The position numbers and the translations under genes are program-made. 52,391 nt of DNA. Origin: Flavobacteriales bacterium (GTDB lineage Bacteria > Bacteroidota > Bacteroidia > Flavobacteriales_D > Crocinitomicaceae). Positions 25,898-35,621 of the stretch are shown piece after piece; positions within the stretch are counted from its first letter, which is position 1; every line of letters starts with the position of its first letter. The stretch lies in NCBI GenBank assembly GCA_947470515.1, contig CANITF010000020.1, positions 1-52,391 of the forward strand, written 5' to 3'. The notes below the pieces were generated by a model that saw nothing but the letters and a program-made list of their open reading frames with translations, was not told where the DNA came from and made no database searches.

Positions 25898-28800
25898 TTA
25901 CATATTGCGTCTATATTGTCCTCCTACTTCAAAAAGTGCATTTGTTATTTGACCTAAAGATGAATATTTACATGTCTCCATCAATTGTTCGAACATATTT
26001 TCGTTTTTAATCGCTGCTTCCTGAACTTTTCGAATTCCTTCTTCAGCAATTGATTGATTTCCTTTTTGAAGATTCGTCAACATGCCAATTTGGTATTGTT
26101 TTTCTTCTTCTGTTGCACGAATGACTTCTTTTGGCAACATTGTAGGAGATCCTTTTGAACTCAAGAACGTATTCACACCGATTATAGGAAACTCACCCGT
26201 ATGTTTCAATGTTTCATAATACAATGATTCTTCTTGAATTTTAGAACGTTGGTACATAGTTTCCATTGCTCCTAAAACACCACCACGCTCTGTGATTCTG
26301 TCAAATTCTAACAATACAGCTTCCTCAACTAGATCTGTTAGTTCTTCTATAATGAAAGCACCTTGTAAAGGATTTTCATTTTTCGCTAACCCTAATTCTC
26401 TGTTTATAATCAATTGAATTGCCATCGCTCTTCTCACTGATTCTTCAGTTGGCGTTGTAATTGCCTCATCGTAAGCGTTTGTATGTAAAGAATTACAATT
26501 ATCATAAATAGCGTACAATGCTTGCAATGTTGTTCTTATGTCGTTGAAATCTATTTCTTGCGCATGCAATGAACGCCCTGAAGTTTGTATATGGTATTTC
26601 AACATTTGAGCGCGTGCATTTGCACCATACTTCTTAGCCAAAGCTTTTGCCCAAATTCTTCTTGAAACGCGCCCAATTACAGCATATTCAGGATCAATTC
26701 CATTCGAGAAGAAGAACGATAAATTTGGTCCAAAATCATTGATGCTCATCCCTCTACTCATGTAATATTCCACATACGTAAATCCATTAGCAAGTGTAAA
26801 AGCTAACTGCGTAATTGGATTTGCTCCTGCTTCTGCAATATGATAGCCAGAGATTGAAACAGAATAAAAATTACGAACAGCATTTTCAATAAAATATTGT
26901 TGCACATCTCCCATTAAACGCAATGCAAATTCAGTTGAGAAAATACATGTGTTTTGCGCTTGGTCTTCTTTTAAAATATCAGCTTGAACGGTTCCACGAA
27001 CTTGCGTTAGTGTTTCCGCTTTGATTTTATTATAAACATCCAATGGTAAGACTTGATCACCGGTAACTCCAAGCAACATTAAACCTAAACCATCATTTCC
27101 TTGAGGTAGTTCTCCTTGGTATTTTGGTCGCTCAACACCTTTTGATTTATAAATGGTAACGATTTTTGCTTCAATTTCTGACTCAATACTATTCTCTTTG
27201 ATGAACTTCTCACAATTTTGATCAATTGCAGCATTCATGAAATAACCTAAAAGCATTGGGGCTGGACCGTTAATCGTCATGGAAACAGAAGTCATCGGGT
27301 GACATAAATCGAATCCTGAATACAATTTTTTCGCATCGTCCAAGCAACAAATCGAAACACCTGAGTTTCCAATTTTCCCATAGATATCAGGTCTCAAATC
27401 TGGATCATTTCCATACAACGTAACAGAATCAAATGCCGTTGATAAACGTTTTGCTGGCATACCTAATGAAACATAGTGGAACCGTTTATTAGTTCTTTCC
27501 GGACCACCTTCACCAGCAAACATTCGTGTTGGGTCTTCTCCTTCGCGTTTGAAGGGAAATAATCCTGCAGTATATGGGAATTCTCCTGGTACATTCTCTT
27601 GCAACGACCATCTTAAAATATCTCCCCAGCCTCTGTACTTTGGCATCGCAATTTTTGGAATTTGCAAATGCGATAGTGACTCTGTGTGCGTTTCAATTGT
27701 CAATACCTTGTCCCGAACTTTAAATTCGAAAGCTGGATTTTTGTATGTTAATTTCTTGTCTTCCCATTTCTGAAGAAGTTCCCAATTTTTAGGGTCAAAA
27801 TTCAATTTTTCTATTTCAAAAGCTTCTTGTAATCCTTTTACTAATCGATCTTTGTCTTCAAAAGAAGAAGCCTTCATTGTTTGAATTGCTGTATCTAAAC
27901 CATTTAGCTTTTCAGCTACAAGTACTTGTTCGTCAACCCATTTATCGAAAGCGCGGTTATTTTCAGAAATTTCAGATAAATAACGTGTTCTTTCTGGTGG
28001 AATCACATAAATTTTCTCAGACATTTCTTTCGTTATTTCGAAAGTTGAATGCATTGTAGAGCCTGCCTTTTCAACCATTTTATCCATGATCACTTTGTAA
28101 AGTGAGTTCATTCCAGGATCATTGAATTGCGAAGCGATTGTGCCGTAAACAGGCATAGAATCAACATCGTTTTCCCACAAATTATGGTTGCGTTGATATT
28201 GCTTGCGCACATCTCTCAAAGCATCTAAGGCGCCTCGTTTATCAAATTTGTTCAAAGCAATTACATCAGCAAAATCAAGCATATCGATTTTTTCTAATTG
28301 CGTTGCTGCTCCATATTCAGGTGTCATTACATACAGTGAAACATCAGAATGATCAAGTATTTCGGTATCTGATTGACCAATTCCAGATGTTTCAAGAATG
28401 ATTAGGTCATATTCTGCTGCTTTCAAGATTGTAATTGCTTCTGCAACGTGTTTTGAAAGTGCTAAATTCGATTGACGGGTAGCCAGAGAGCGCATATACA
28501 CACGATCACTTTTTATTGAGTTCATTCTAATTCTATCGCCCAATAAAGCTCCACCCGTTTTTCTTTTTGATGGATCCACTGAAACAACAGCAATTTGTTT
28601 GGTTGGGAAATCCACTAAAAAGCGTCGAACTAATTCATCAACGAGAGATGATTTTCCAGAACCTCCCGTTCCAGTAATTCCAAGAACTGGAACTGCAGTA
28701 TTTTTTGCCATTTCCTGAACGATTGCCAAACTTTCTTTCGCTTCATCAGCAAAATTCTCAGCAGCAGAAATAAGTCGAGCAATTGCTGGCACACTTTTCT

Positions 28801-29278
28801 CCTTCACATGTTTTACTTCATCCGTCAAATTCTGACCAACTGGAAAATCACATCGTTGAATCAAATCATTGATCATTCCTTGCAATCCCATTGATCTTCC
28901 ATCGTCAGGGTGATAAATGCGTGTAATTCCGTATCCTTGAAGTTCTTCAATTTCTGAAGGAAGGATTGTTCCTCCTCCTCCACCGAATATTTTTATTTGT
29001 GGGGCACCTTTTTCCTTCAATAAATCATACATGTATTTAAAGTATTCCATGTGTCCACCTTGGTAAGAAGTCATAGCAATTGCTTGCGCATCTTCTTGGA
29101 TTGCACAATTGACAACCTCTTCAACAGAACGGTCATGTCCGAGATGAATTACTTCACAACCAGTTGATTGAATTATTCGACGCATAATATTAATTGCTGC
29201 ATCGTGTCCATCAAACAAAGAAGCTGCAGTAACAATGCGCACTTTATTAACTGGTTTGTAAGGCTCTACTTTTTCCAT
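25898..29278 (-). CDS. icmF: Fused isobutyryl-CoA mutase with G-protein chaperone (IcmF)
   Basis: This 1126-residue protein fuses three parts found separately in methylmalonyl-CoA mutases. First is the B12-binding domain (about 12-145: [16 protein letters not shown], then [12 protein letters not shown]; the His of DGHD is the lower cobalt ligand). Second is a MeaB-type GTPase (about 190-480: [10 protein letters not shown]-loop, NKFD). Third is the mutase TIM-barrel (about 560-1126: [23 protein letters not shown]). This order and length define IcmF, which interconverts isobutyryl-CoA and n-butyryl-CoA (or isovaleryl/pivalyl-CoA) and repairs its own cofactor. The promoter box at 29311-29318 precedes it; no second mutase gene lies nearby. 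Confidence 0.93.
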   Translation of the reverse strand: MEKVEPYKPVNKVRIVTAASLFDGHDAAINIMRRIIQSTGCEVIHLGHDRSVEEVVNCAIQEDAQAIAMTSYQGGHMEYFKYMYDLLKEKGAPQIKIFGGGGGTILPSEIEELQGYGITRIYHPDDGRSMGLQGMINDLIQRCDFPVGQNLTDEVKHVKEKSVPAIARLISAAENFADEAKESLAIVQEMAKNTAVPVLGITGTGGSGKSSLVDELVRRFLVDFPTKQIAVVSVDPSKRKTGGALLGDRIRMNSIKSDRVYMRSLATRQSNLALSKHVAEAITILKAAEYDLIILETSGIGQSDTEILDHSDVSLYVMTPEYGAATQLEKIDMLDFADVIALNKFDKRGALDALRDVRKQYQRNHNLWENDVDSMPVYGTIASQFNDPGMNSLYKVIMDKMVEKAGSTMHSTFEITKEMSEKIYVIPPERTRYLSEISENNRAFDKWVDEQVLVAEKLNGLDTAIQTMKASSFEDKDRLVKGLQEAFEIEKLNFDPKNWELLQKWEDKKLTYKNPAFEFKVRDKVLTIETHTESLSHLQIPKIAMPKYRGWGDILRWSLQENVPGEFPYTAGLFPFKREGEDPTRMFAGEGGPERTNKRFHYVSLGMPAKRLSTAFDSVTLYGNDPDLRPDIYGKIGNSGVSICCLDDAKKLYSGFDLCHPMTSVSMTINGPAPMLLGYFMNAAIDQNCEKFIKENSIESEIEAKIVTIYKSKGVERPKYQGELPQGNDGLGLMLLGVTGDQVLPLDVYNKIKAETLTQVRGTVQADILKEDQAQNTCIFSTEFALRLMGDVQQYFIENAVRNFYSVSISGYHIAEAGANPITQLAFTLANGFTYVEYYMSRGMSINDFGPNLSFFFSNGIDPEYAVIGRVSRRIWAKALAKKYGANARAQMLKYHIQTSGRSLHAQEIDFNDIRTTLQALYAIYDNCNSLHTNAYDEAITTPTEESVRRAMAIQLIINRELGLAKNENPLQGAFIIEELTDLVEEAVLLEFDRITERGGVLGAMETMYQRSKIQEESLYYETLKHTGEFPIIGVNTFLSSKGSPTMLPKEVIRATEEEKQYQIGMLTNLQKGNQSIAEEGIRKVQEAAIKNENMFEQLMETCKYSSLGQITNALFEVGGQYRRNM

Positions 29279-29310
29279 TTATGCTGATTTATTGTGTTTT
29301 TTAAGCGTCC

Positions 29311-29318
29311 CAAAGGTA
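29311..29318 (-). promoter_or_regulatory. -7 box for icmF
   Basis: On the minus strand TACCTTTG fits TAnnTTTG, 32 nt before the icmF ATG. The divergent lemA side has only a near-match (TACCTTTA at about 29481-29488). The rest of the 230-nt gap shows nothing further. Confidence 0.5.
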
Positions 29319-29508
29319 CAAAAAACTTGAAAATATATCCCTTCAGGTTTGTTTAAAATAAAGGATGAAATTAAATTCGATTTTTTCGAAAATGCCAAAC
29401 CAATTGTATTAAAAATAAAGATGTTAAAAAATAATTCCCATTTTTTGTTAAGGACTACAACCACCGAATCAAAAATAAAATACCTTTATGTATAAATTAA
29501 ATTTAAAC

Positions 29509-30087
29509 ATGAAAAAATCGTATATTATTTTCGGTGGAATCGCTCTTTTAGCGATTATTTTATTTTTCTCTTACAGAGGAACGTATAACAAAGCAATTGA
29601 ATATCGCAACAAAGTAGATAATGAAGCTTGGGGAAATGTTCAAGCAATGTATCAACGTCGTGCAGATTTAGTACCTCAATTAGTAGAAACTGTTAAAGGT
29701 GCTGCAGCGAATGAAAAAGAAATTTTGACTAAAGTTACGAATGCAAGAGCAGGTTTAGCTGGAATTAATGATGAAATTCTAAATGCTAAAAACCCTGAAC
29801 AAATGGAAATCGCTGGTAAGAAGATAAATACTGCTATCAATTTAGCTTTTGAGGCATATCCTCAAATCCAATCGACAAAAAATTTCCAAGATTTACAAGG
29901 TCAACTAGAAGGAAGTGAAAACCGAATTGCAAAAGCAAGAACTGATTTTAACGAAGCAGTAAAAAATTACAATACGCATATTGAAGGATTCTTTAATAGT
30001 ATGCTTTTAAATAAACAAACTTTTCCTGTGAAAGAAAGTTTCAAAGCTTCAGCAGGATCAGAAGTTGCTCCAGAAGTTAAATTTTAA
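29509..30087 (+). CDS. lemA: LemA family protein
   Basis: The 192-residue protein has one N-terminal membrane helix (MKKSYIIFGGIALLAIILFFSY) and a coiled helical domain with the LemA hallmarks NKVDNEAWGNVQAMYQRRADLVPQLVETVKGAA, YPQIQSTKNFQDLQ, LEGSENRIAKAR and NYNTHI. LemA proteins are cytoplasmic-membrane anchored with an external four-helix domain; the function is unclear, but they are regularly paired with TPM-domain genes, as here. The start at 29509 gives a Lys-rich N terminus right before the membrane helix; an ATG seven codons earlier is possible. Confidence 0.92.
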   Translation: MKKSYIIFGGIALLAIILFFSYRGTYNKAIEYRNKVDNEAWGNVQAMYQRRADLVPQLVETVKGAAANEKEILTKVTNARAGLAGINDEILNAKNPEQMEIAGKKINTAINLAFEAYPQIQSTKNFQDLQGQLEGSENRIAKARTDFNEAVKNYNTHIEGFFNSMLLNKQTFPVKESFKASAGSEVAPEVKF

Positions 30088-30100
30088 TAGTAAAACACAC

Positions 30101-30130
30101 AAAAAAGCGATTTGAAAGAGTCGCTTTTTT
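30101..30130. terminator. Hairpin between lemA and the first TPM gene
   Basis: A 10-bp stem AAAAAAGCGA/TCGCTTTTTT (30101-30110 with 30121-30130) ends in a T-run 14 nt before the next GTG start. It should reduce, not necessarily stop, transcription from lemA into the TPM genes. Confidence 0.75.
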
Positions 30131-30144
30131 AATATCCAATAATT

Positions 30145-30588
30145 GTGACTAAAAATCCATTTTCAGAAACACAACAAAAGGCGATTCAAGAAGCAATTGC
30201 TGCTGCAGAGTTAAATACGTCCGGTGAAATTAGAGTTCATGTTGATTCTCGTTGCAAGGACGAGCCGATGAAACAAGCAATCGCAACATTTGAAAAATTA
30301 GGAATGCATAAAACGGAACTTCGCAATGCTGTTCTATTTTATGTTGCTATGGATGATAAGAAATTAGCAATTCTTGGCGATAAAGGAATTAATGAAGCTG
30401 TACCAGAAAATTTTTGGGATAATATAAGAACTAACATGGTTGCACATTTCAAAGCATCCAATTTTACGGAAGGTTTAGTAGAAGGAATCTTAAAAGCGGG
30501 TGAACAATTAAAAGTGGCTTTTCCTTATCAATCTAATGATAGTAACGAATTAAGCAATGAAATTTCATTTCAGGACAACAACGAATGA
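30145..30588 (+). CDS. TPM-domain protein, soluble
   Basis: The 147-residue protein consists almost wholly of one TPM (TLP18.3/Psb32/MOLO-1) domain: AIAAAELNTSGEIRVHVDSRC, then ATFEKLGMHKTELRNAVLFYVAMDDKKLAILGDKGIN, and VAHFKASNFTEGLVEGILKAG. It has no signal peptide or membrane helix and so should be cytoplasmic. TPM domains in other systems bind metal or hydrolyse phosphate, but a bacterial role is not set. The start is GTG at 30145 and the end overlaps the next gene as ATGA, so the two TPM proteins are translationally coupled and may work together with LemA. Confidence 0.88.
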   Translation: MTKNPFSETQQKAIQEAIAAAELNTSGEIRVHVDSRCKDEPMKQAIATFEKLGMHKTELRNAVLFYVAMDDKKLAILGDKGINEAVPENFWDNIRTNMVAHFKASNFTEGLVEGILKAGEQLKVAFPYQSNDSNELSNEISFQDNNE

Positions 30589-31397
30589 AAAATACAAACA
30601 ATAACATTTTTACAATGAAATTAGCAAAAACAGGAATTCTATTCTTTCTTTTAAGTTTCGTGAGTGTTCTTTCATTTGGTCAAAGTGATATTCCGGAGGC
30701 TCCGAATCCACCCAAATTGTATAATAACTTTTCGACTGCTTTCCCAAATTTTCTATCACCAAGTCAAGCACAGCAATTGGAAATTGATTTAGAAAATTTT
30801 GCGGAGCAAACATCAAATCAGATTGTAGTTATTGTAATTGATGATTTAGCAGGTTATGAACCAGTTGAGTTTGCATACAAAATTGGTGATAAATGGAAAA
30901 TTGGAAATGAGAAGGAGGATAATGGAATTGTTCTTTTAATTAAACCTACAGGTGGCAAAGGAGAGCGTAAAACATTTATTGCAACTGGAAGAGGATTGGA
31001 AGGTGTGATTCCTGATTACACGTGTAATGAAATTGTTAATAACGAATTGCTTCCTAATTTCAAAAATGAAGCCTACTATGAAGGAATTACAAGCGCTTTA
31101 ACTGTTCTTAAGTCACTTTCAAAAGGAGAATATAATTCAGCACAATATGCCAAAGCTAATAAGAAGAAAGACAGTTTGGTTAAGGTAATCATCGTCATTA
31201 TTATGATTATCGTTGTTGTGATCGTAATTGCACGCGGAAATAAGCGCGGTGGAGGCGGAAATGGTTTTACGATGGGCGCAGCTGGAATGTTTTTTGGTGG
31301 TGGATTTGGGGGTGGCAGTTCTGGAGGCGGAGGAGGCGGTTTCGGTGGCTTTGGAGGCGGAAGCTTTGGAGGTGGTGGATCTGGAGGAAGTTGGTGA
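30585..31397 (+). CDS. TPM-domain membrane protein with Gly-rich tail (YgcG-like)
   Basis: The 270-residue protein has a signal peptide (about 11-33), an extracytoplasmic TPM domain (about 55-170: LSPSQAQQLEIDLENFAEQTSNQIVVIVIDDL, KEDNGIVLLI, GRGLEGVIPD), a membrane helix of Ile/Val (about 195-215), and a long cytoplasmic or external Gly-rich tail of repeated GGG, GGF and GGS (about 220-270). This domain order is that of YgcG-type proteins common in Bacteroidota. The start at 30585 keeps the ATGA overlap; the ATG at 30615 (MKLAKTG) gives a neater signal peptide and is possible. Confidence 0.85.
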   Translation: MKNTNNNIFTMKLAKTGILFFLLSFVSVLSFGQSDIPEAPNPPKLYNNFSTAFPNFLSPSQAQQLEIDLENFAEQTSNQIVVIVIDDLAGYEPVEFAYKIGDKWKIGNEKEDNGIVLLIKPTGGKGERKTFIATGRGLEGVIPDYTCNEIVNNELLPNFKNEAYYEGITSALTVLKSLSKGEYNSAQYAKANKKKDSLVKVIIVIIMIIVVVIVIARGNKRGGGGNGFTMGAAGMFFGGGFGGGSSGGGGGGFGGFGGGSFGGGGSGGSW

Positions 31398-31400
31398 CAG

Positions 31401-31457
31401 AGACATCTCGACATCTCGACAAGCTCGATGACCGAGATCCGAGGACCGAGATTCGGA
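31401..31457. repeat. REP-like nested palindrome after the TPM operon
   Basis: ATCTCG occurs at 31405-31410 and 31413-31418, and its complement CGAGAT at 31433-31438 and 31448-31453, so the stretch can fold as nested hairpins. The core TCTCGACAAGCTCGATGACC is a typical intergenic palindrome of Bacteroidota and is richer in GC than its surroundings. No coding region overlaps it. Confidence 0.6.
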
Positions 31458-31500
31458 AGTATTAAGAACAGATATGCTGCGTAGAATTGTAGCGATTAAA

Positions 31501-31530
31501 AAAGGGATACGTTTTTCAACTTATCCCTTT
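31501..31530. terminator. Likely terminator of the H-NOX operon
   Basis: A 9-bp stem AAAGGGATA/TATCCCTTT (31501-31509 with 31522-31530) with a 12-nt loop lies 61 nt past the receiver-gene stop; on the minus strand it is followed by a short T-run. It may also serve the plus-strand TPM operon. Confidence 0.55.
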
Positions 31531-31590
31531 AAAAATTTTATGATTTATTGATGAAACACTTTTAATTAAGTGAATGAGCCAGATTTCAAA

Positions 31591-32001
31591 TTAACATTTT
31601 ATTTTACTTAACCAGGGTTGCATTGCGCTTTTCAAATTAGTTTCACTCCACGGTTTTCCGATGAATGAAAATAACAAATTATCATTTTCAAGTTCCTCTA
31701 TTTGAATTGCATTTGCTTCACCTGATAACATCAGACATGGAATATCTGGATAACTATCTTTAACTATACGAATAAATTGAGCTCCATTCATTTTTGGCAT
31801 TTGATAATCCACGATGATGAAAATCATATTTAACCCTTCATCTAATAAATCTTTGATCGTTAACAACGCATCCTCAGGAGATAAAAACGATTCGAGTAAT
31901 ACGCATCTATCATCAATAGACTTTGATAATTGAAAATTCAACGCTTGCAAAATTAGCAGGTCATCATCAACACAAATTATTGCATATTTAAAATTATTCA
32001 T
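31591..32001 (-). CDS. Single-domain response regulator (receiver)
   Basis: The 136 residues form one receiver domain and nothing else. The acidic pocket is DDD (about residues 12-14), the phospho-acceptor Asp is in FIIVDYQMPKMNG (about 65), the conserved Thr position is Ser in MLSGEA, and the Lys is in FIGKPW (about 118). It has no DNA-binding or enzymatic output, so it must act through protein contact or as a phosphate sink. It overlaps the end of the kinase gene by 8 nt and is the last gene of the H-NOX operon, which makes that kinase its natural partner. Confidence 0.92.
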   Translation of the reverse strand: MNNFKYAIICVDDDLLILQALNFQLSKSIDDRCVLLESFLSPEDALLTIKDLLDEGLNMIFIIVDYQMPKMNGAQFIRIVKDSYPDIPCLMLSGEANAIQIEELENDNLLFSFIGKPWSETNLKSAMQPWLSKIKC

Positions 32002-35000
32002 TTCTTTTTTTATTAAATGATACTACAAATATAGTTGAAAATTCTGATGAGGAAACTTTAATCTCAGCATCATGTTCAGAAATAATATTTTTAACGATAC
32101 TCAAACCTAAACCTGATTTTTTGTTTCCTAATTTAGATGAATAAAATTTATCAAATATTCTAGCTAACGCTTCATCTGGAATTTTTGAACCATTATTTTC
32201 TATTGAAACATCAATTGTACTATTCGTTTCAACTGATGAAATTTTCAATAGTTTTTTATCGATATTACCTTCCATTGCTTCAATAGCATTTTTAATAATA
32301 TTTGACCAAAGTTGGAAAAGTCGGATATCATAACCCTCAATAACAGTCGATTTATCTACATTAAAATCAATTTCAATACTTGATTTTAATTCGAAACCAA
32401 AAACATTTAAAACTGTTGAGATATTCTCATGTAAATTCACGGTTGAACGTTCCGATTTTTGATTCTTAATTAAAGAACGCAGGTCATTAACTACATTTGC
32501 GGCTCTCTCTGCAGAAACGACAATAGAATCAATAAATTTCCATGTTGTCTGCAAATGGTCAATTAGTTTTATGAGATCCAATGCATTTGAATTGTTTAGC
32601 ATTGTTGCAATCATATCTGTTTCAGTTATCTCAATTCGCGTTTTCACAAATAAAGATGCAAAATCCGAAATTTCACTTTCTTTTAAATGTTTGAAATTTT
32701 CTGATAAATAGCTTTTAAAACCTTGTAATTGCTGCATCATTTGTATTCCTCTTATAAAACCTTCAGTTTTCCTCTCACTTGATATTTTTAGTGCAAAGCT
32801 GATTTGATCGGGAGAAAATTTCCAAATTAAGTCATTTAAAATGGTGTCAATTGTATAACGAATTGCTTCCCCACCATTTTTAATGGTACCCAATGGGGTA
32901 TTTAAATCATGTGCTATTCCCGATGCTAATTCACCAATAGTAGATAGTTTTTCACTTTCATTTAATGATTGTGACAACTTTATGTTCTTTTTAGTTTCTT
33001 CTTGAACGAGATCTTGAAGATTCAAATTTACACGCTCAACTTCTTTTTTTGCAATTACAACATTTTCCTCTGCAATTTTTCGAGAAGTGATTTCAAGACC
33101 ATAACCAATAACTAAGACAAGTTCACCTTCTTTATTATAAATTGGTCCCATTTTACGCAAGGTAATGTGCCTTTCTCCATTGTCAAGAATTTTCTCATCT
33201 TCCCATTCTACAAACTCTTTATTTGCTATTAGTTCATTAAACGCATTTCTTCTTTCAATTGCTAATGAGCTGTCTATTCCTTTAAATTCACAATACTCAA
33301 AATCATCCTTACCAATCATAAAATTGCGTAATTCAGTATTTTTAATTGCAACTGGATTTATGAATAGGTATTTATGATCAGGACTGAATACAGCAATATC
33401 TGCAGGTACGTTATTTAATATGAATTCATAAAATTGTTTTTGAGTTTCTACCTCTAGCTTGCTTAAGACCTTATCAGTTGAATCAAAACGAATAGATACA
33501 TATTGATAAGGTTTTCCATCTTTCATAAATGGGATAATGGTAGATTCTACAAAATATTCTGATCCATCTTTCGCTTTATTTTTTATTTCTCCTTTCCATA
33601 TCTTACCAGAAGAAATTGTTTGCCACATTTTTTGAAAAAATTCTTTGGGATGGTGACCTGAATTTAAAATATTATGATTTTTACCAATTAATTCTTCTGC
33701 AGTATATTTAGATATTTCACAGAATTTATCGTTTGCATGTATAATATTTCCTATCGCATCAGTAATACTAACTATGGCAGCTGCATCAATCGCTTTTTTA
33801 TAGTCAATCAATTCAAGTTCAAGTTTTTTTCTTTTTGAAATATCTATAGCGATTCCCGTCATTAAATAGGGGATTCCATCTGCATTTTTAACTATTTTAG
33901 TTCGCGTCTGGATCCATTTTACTTCATTCTTTGGTGTTACAATTCGATATTCTAATTCTGAAAAACCATCCGAAAAAAGAGTGGAATTTTCAATTAGAAC
34001 TCTCTCAGCATCGTCTGGATGGATTATTTCAATCCAACTATATGGGTTTTTTAGCCAATTTTCAGCTGATATTCCATATAAATCTAAAACAGAATTACTT
34101 AAATATTGATTTTTATAATCTGGTAAACTAACACCCCAAACAGTTTCTGTTAAAGAGTTTATAAGCACTTCAAGTTTTTCTTTACTTTTAAGTATCTCTT
34201 TTGATTTCTCCTCTTCGATTCGTTTAAGTTTATTAATCTCAGTTACATCTTTCAAAAATGAATTTACGGCTGTAAACTCATTCTGATCATATTTACATAT
34301 TATTGTACCTTCTACCTCAATTTTTTCGCCATTGCGATTAATCAAACTATAATTGACATCAAGTTCCTCGAGTGAATTGGTCATTAAGTTTTGGAAAAAT
34401 AAGGTACAATGTTCTTGAGAATCTGGATGCACATGCTTAAAAATAGAATTACCGATAACTTCAGCTTCAGGATAATCCATCTTATTAAGCCAAGAATCGT
34501 TGACGAAAAGTATAGTTCCTGATTTGTCAATCGTTAAAATTAAGTCATTCGTTGCATGAACGAGGTTACTATATCTCTCTTTTGCTGTTGCTGTATTTAA
34601 TAAATTCTCTTGTAAAAGTTGTTGATTTTGCTCAATTAGTTTTTTCTGTTCTTCAAGCTCACTGCTCCTTTTTGAAGATTCATCCACTAAGAAACGTGAT
34701 TCTTTAAGAGATTTTTGAGCAGTTTGCTGTAAAAACAAATATTCAATAATGGAATCGTGTTGAGAAAAATCGTTTAATGTAATATTATAGTTTTTTAAAG
34801 GAAAGTTTTCATTTATAATGGGTTGAGCAGTAATAACAAAATCGGTATTAATTTTTCCAATCGAGCATTTAAACCGCTGTACTTTGCCGTTACTTGAAAA
34901 AAACAATATTCTACTTTTTCCTGAAATTGCCTTTTCTATAGCTGCAATTATATCAAACTCTAAAGTAAAATAATCTGTTACTTTTTTATGAATTGCTATT

Positions 35001-35617
35001 TCTGGAATTGCCTTTAAAAATGACTTACCAATTACTGTTATTTCAAACTTTGAATTTAGAATTAAATAAAATGAATTATTTAATTCCAGTGCCTTGCTGA
35101 TTTTTTCCTGTTCAAGAAAGGGTTCTTCCTTCGTCTTTCTCAATTCTAACAACCTCACAACTCCTTTTGCAATTGTTTGTAGTGATTTTAAATCCTTTGA
35201 AGAGATTTCTCTTGATTTAAAGTCAATAATTGAGAGTGTACCAAGAACTATATTGTTACTATCAACGAGCGGAATTCCAATGTAAAATGCTACTAACTTG
35301 TTATTTAAATGATAAGGAGTTGCTTTAAAACGCGCATCAGAAAGCGCATCATTAATAATTAATGGTTCCTCAATAGAATTGATAGCAATTGAACAAAAAG
35401 AATCTTCTCTTGGGATTTCAGAAATTTTAATTCCAAAACTAGATTTAACCCATTGTCTTTTTTCATCGATGAAACTTATTAAAGCAATTGGAGCATCTGC
35501 AATCTCTGCAGCTAGCGCGGTGATTTCATCAAACTCATCTTCAGGCTCTGAATCCAGAATTGCATAACTTTTTACTGCTTCAATGCGCTTATCTTCTATT
35601 TCATTCAACTTATCCAC
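31994..35617 (-). CDS. Soluble GAF/multi-PAS sensor histidine kinase
   Basis: The 1207-residue kinase has no membrane segment that I can see, so it is probably cytoplasmic. N-terminal GAF domain (about 25-160: DEKRQWVKSSFGI, DSFCSIAI, GIPLVDSNNIVLGTLSIID), a divergent PAS-like region (about 170-290), a coiled coil (about 295-345), then four PAS domains (about 350-465, 475-600, 605-725, 740-855, with ITSRK/ISKRK ends), a long helical linker, the phospho-acceptor H903 in GIAHDLNTPLG, and a HATPase_c domain (about 1090-1207: NIIKNAIEAM, GLGLSIVKNII). The start is GTG at 35617, 4 nt after the H-NOX stop. The conserved H-D-L-N-T-P box, with P four residues after the His-Asp-Leu, differs slightly from the usual HExRNPL. 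Confidence 0.92.
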   Translation of the reverse strand: MDKLNEIEDKRIEAVKSYAILDSEPEDEFDEITALAAEIADAPIALISFIDEKRQWVKSSFGIKISEIPREDSFCSIAINSIEEPLIINDALSDARFKATPYHLNNKLVAFYIGIPLVDSNNIVLGTLSIIDFKSREISSKDLKSLQTIAKGVVRLLELRKTKEEPFLEQEKISKALELNNSFYLILNSKFEITVIGKSFLKAIPEIAIHKKVTDYFTLEFDIIAAIEKAISGKSRILFFSSNGKVQRFKCSIGKINTDFVITAQPIINENFPLKNYNITLNDFSQHDSIIEYLFLQQTAQKSLKESRFLVDESSKRSSELEEQKKLIEQNQQLLQENLLNTATAKERYSNLVHATNDLILTIDKSGTILFVNDSWLNKMDYPEAEVIGNSIFKHVHPDSQEHCTLFFQNLMTNSLEELDVNYSLINRNGEKIEVEGTIICKYDQNEFTAVNSFLKDVTEINKLKRIEEEKSKEILKSKEKLEVLINSLTETVWGVSLPDYKNQYLSNSVLDLYGISAENWLKNPYSWIEIIHPDDAERVLIENSTLFSDGFSELEYRIVTPKNEVKWIQTRTKIVKNADGIPYLMTGIAIDISKRKKLELELIDYKKAIDAAAIVSITDAIGNIIHANDKFCEISKYTAEELIGKNHNILNSGHHPKEFFQKMWQTISSGKIWKGEIKNKAKDGSEYFVESTIIPFMKDGKPYQYVSIRFDSTDKVLSKLEVETQKQFYEFILNNVPADIAVFSPDHKYLFINPVAIKNTELRNFMIGKDDFEYCEFKGIDSSLAIERRNAFNELIANKEFVEWEDEKILDNGERHITLRKMGPIYNKEGELVLVIGYGLEITSRKIAEENVVIAKKEVERVNLNLQDLVQEETKKNIKLSQSLNESEKLSTIGELASGIAHDLNTPLGTIKNGGEAIRYTIDTILNDLIWKFSPDQISFALKISSERKTEGFIRGIQMMQQLQGFKSYLSENFKHLKESEISDFASLFVKTRIEITETDMIATMLNNSNALDLIKLIDHLQTTWKFIDSIVVSAERAANVVNDLRSLIKNQKSERSTVNLHENISTVLNVFGFELKSSIEIDFNVDKSTVIEGYDIRLFQLWSNIIKNAIEAMEGNIDKKLLKISSVETNSTIDVSIENNGSKIPDEALARIFDKFYSSKLGNKKSGLGLSIVKNIISEHDAEIKVSSSEFSTIFVVSFNKKRNE

Positions 35618-35621
35618 AGTA

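Noticed and set aside
29279-29464. Small open frame between icmF and lemA on the minus strand
   Set aside because: It covers the icmF promoter region and has low-complexity AT-driven composition; better read as regulatory DNA.
31076-31414. Pro-rich and Ser/Thr-rich open frames opposite the Gly-rich tail
   Set aside because: They are the antisense of GGN repeats in the TPM membrane protein, with no independent start signals.
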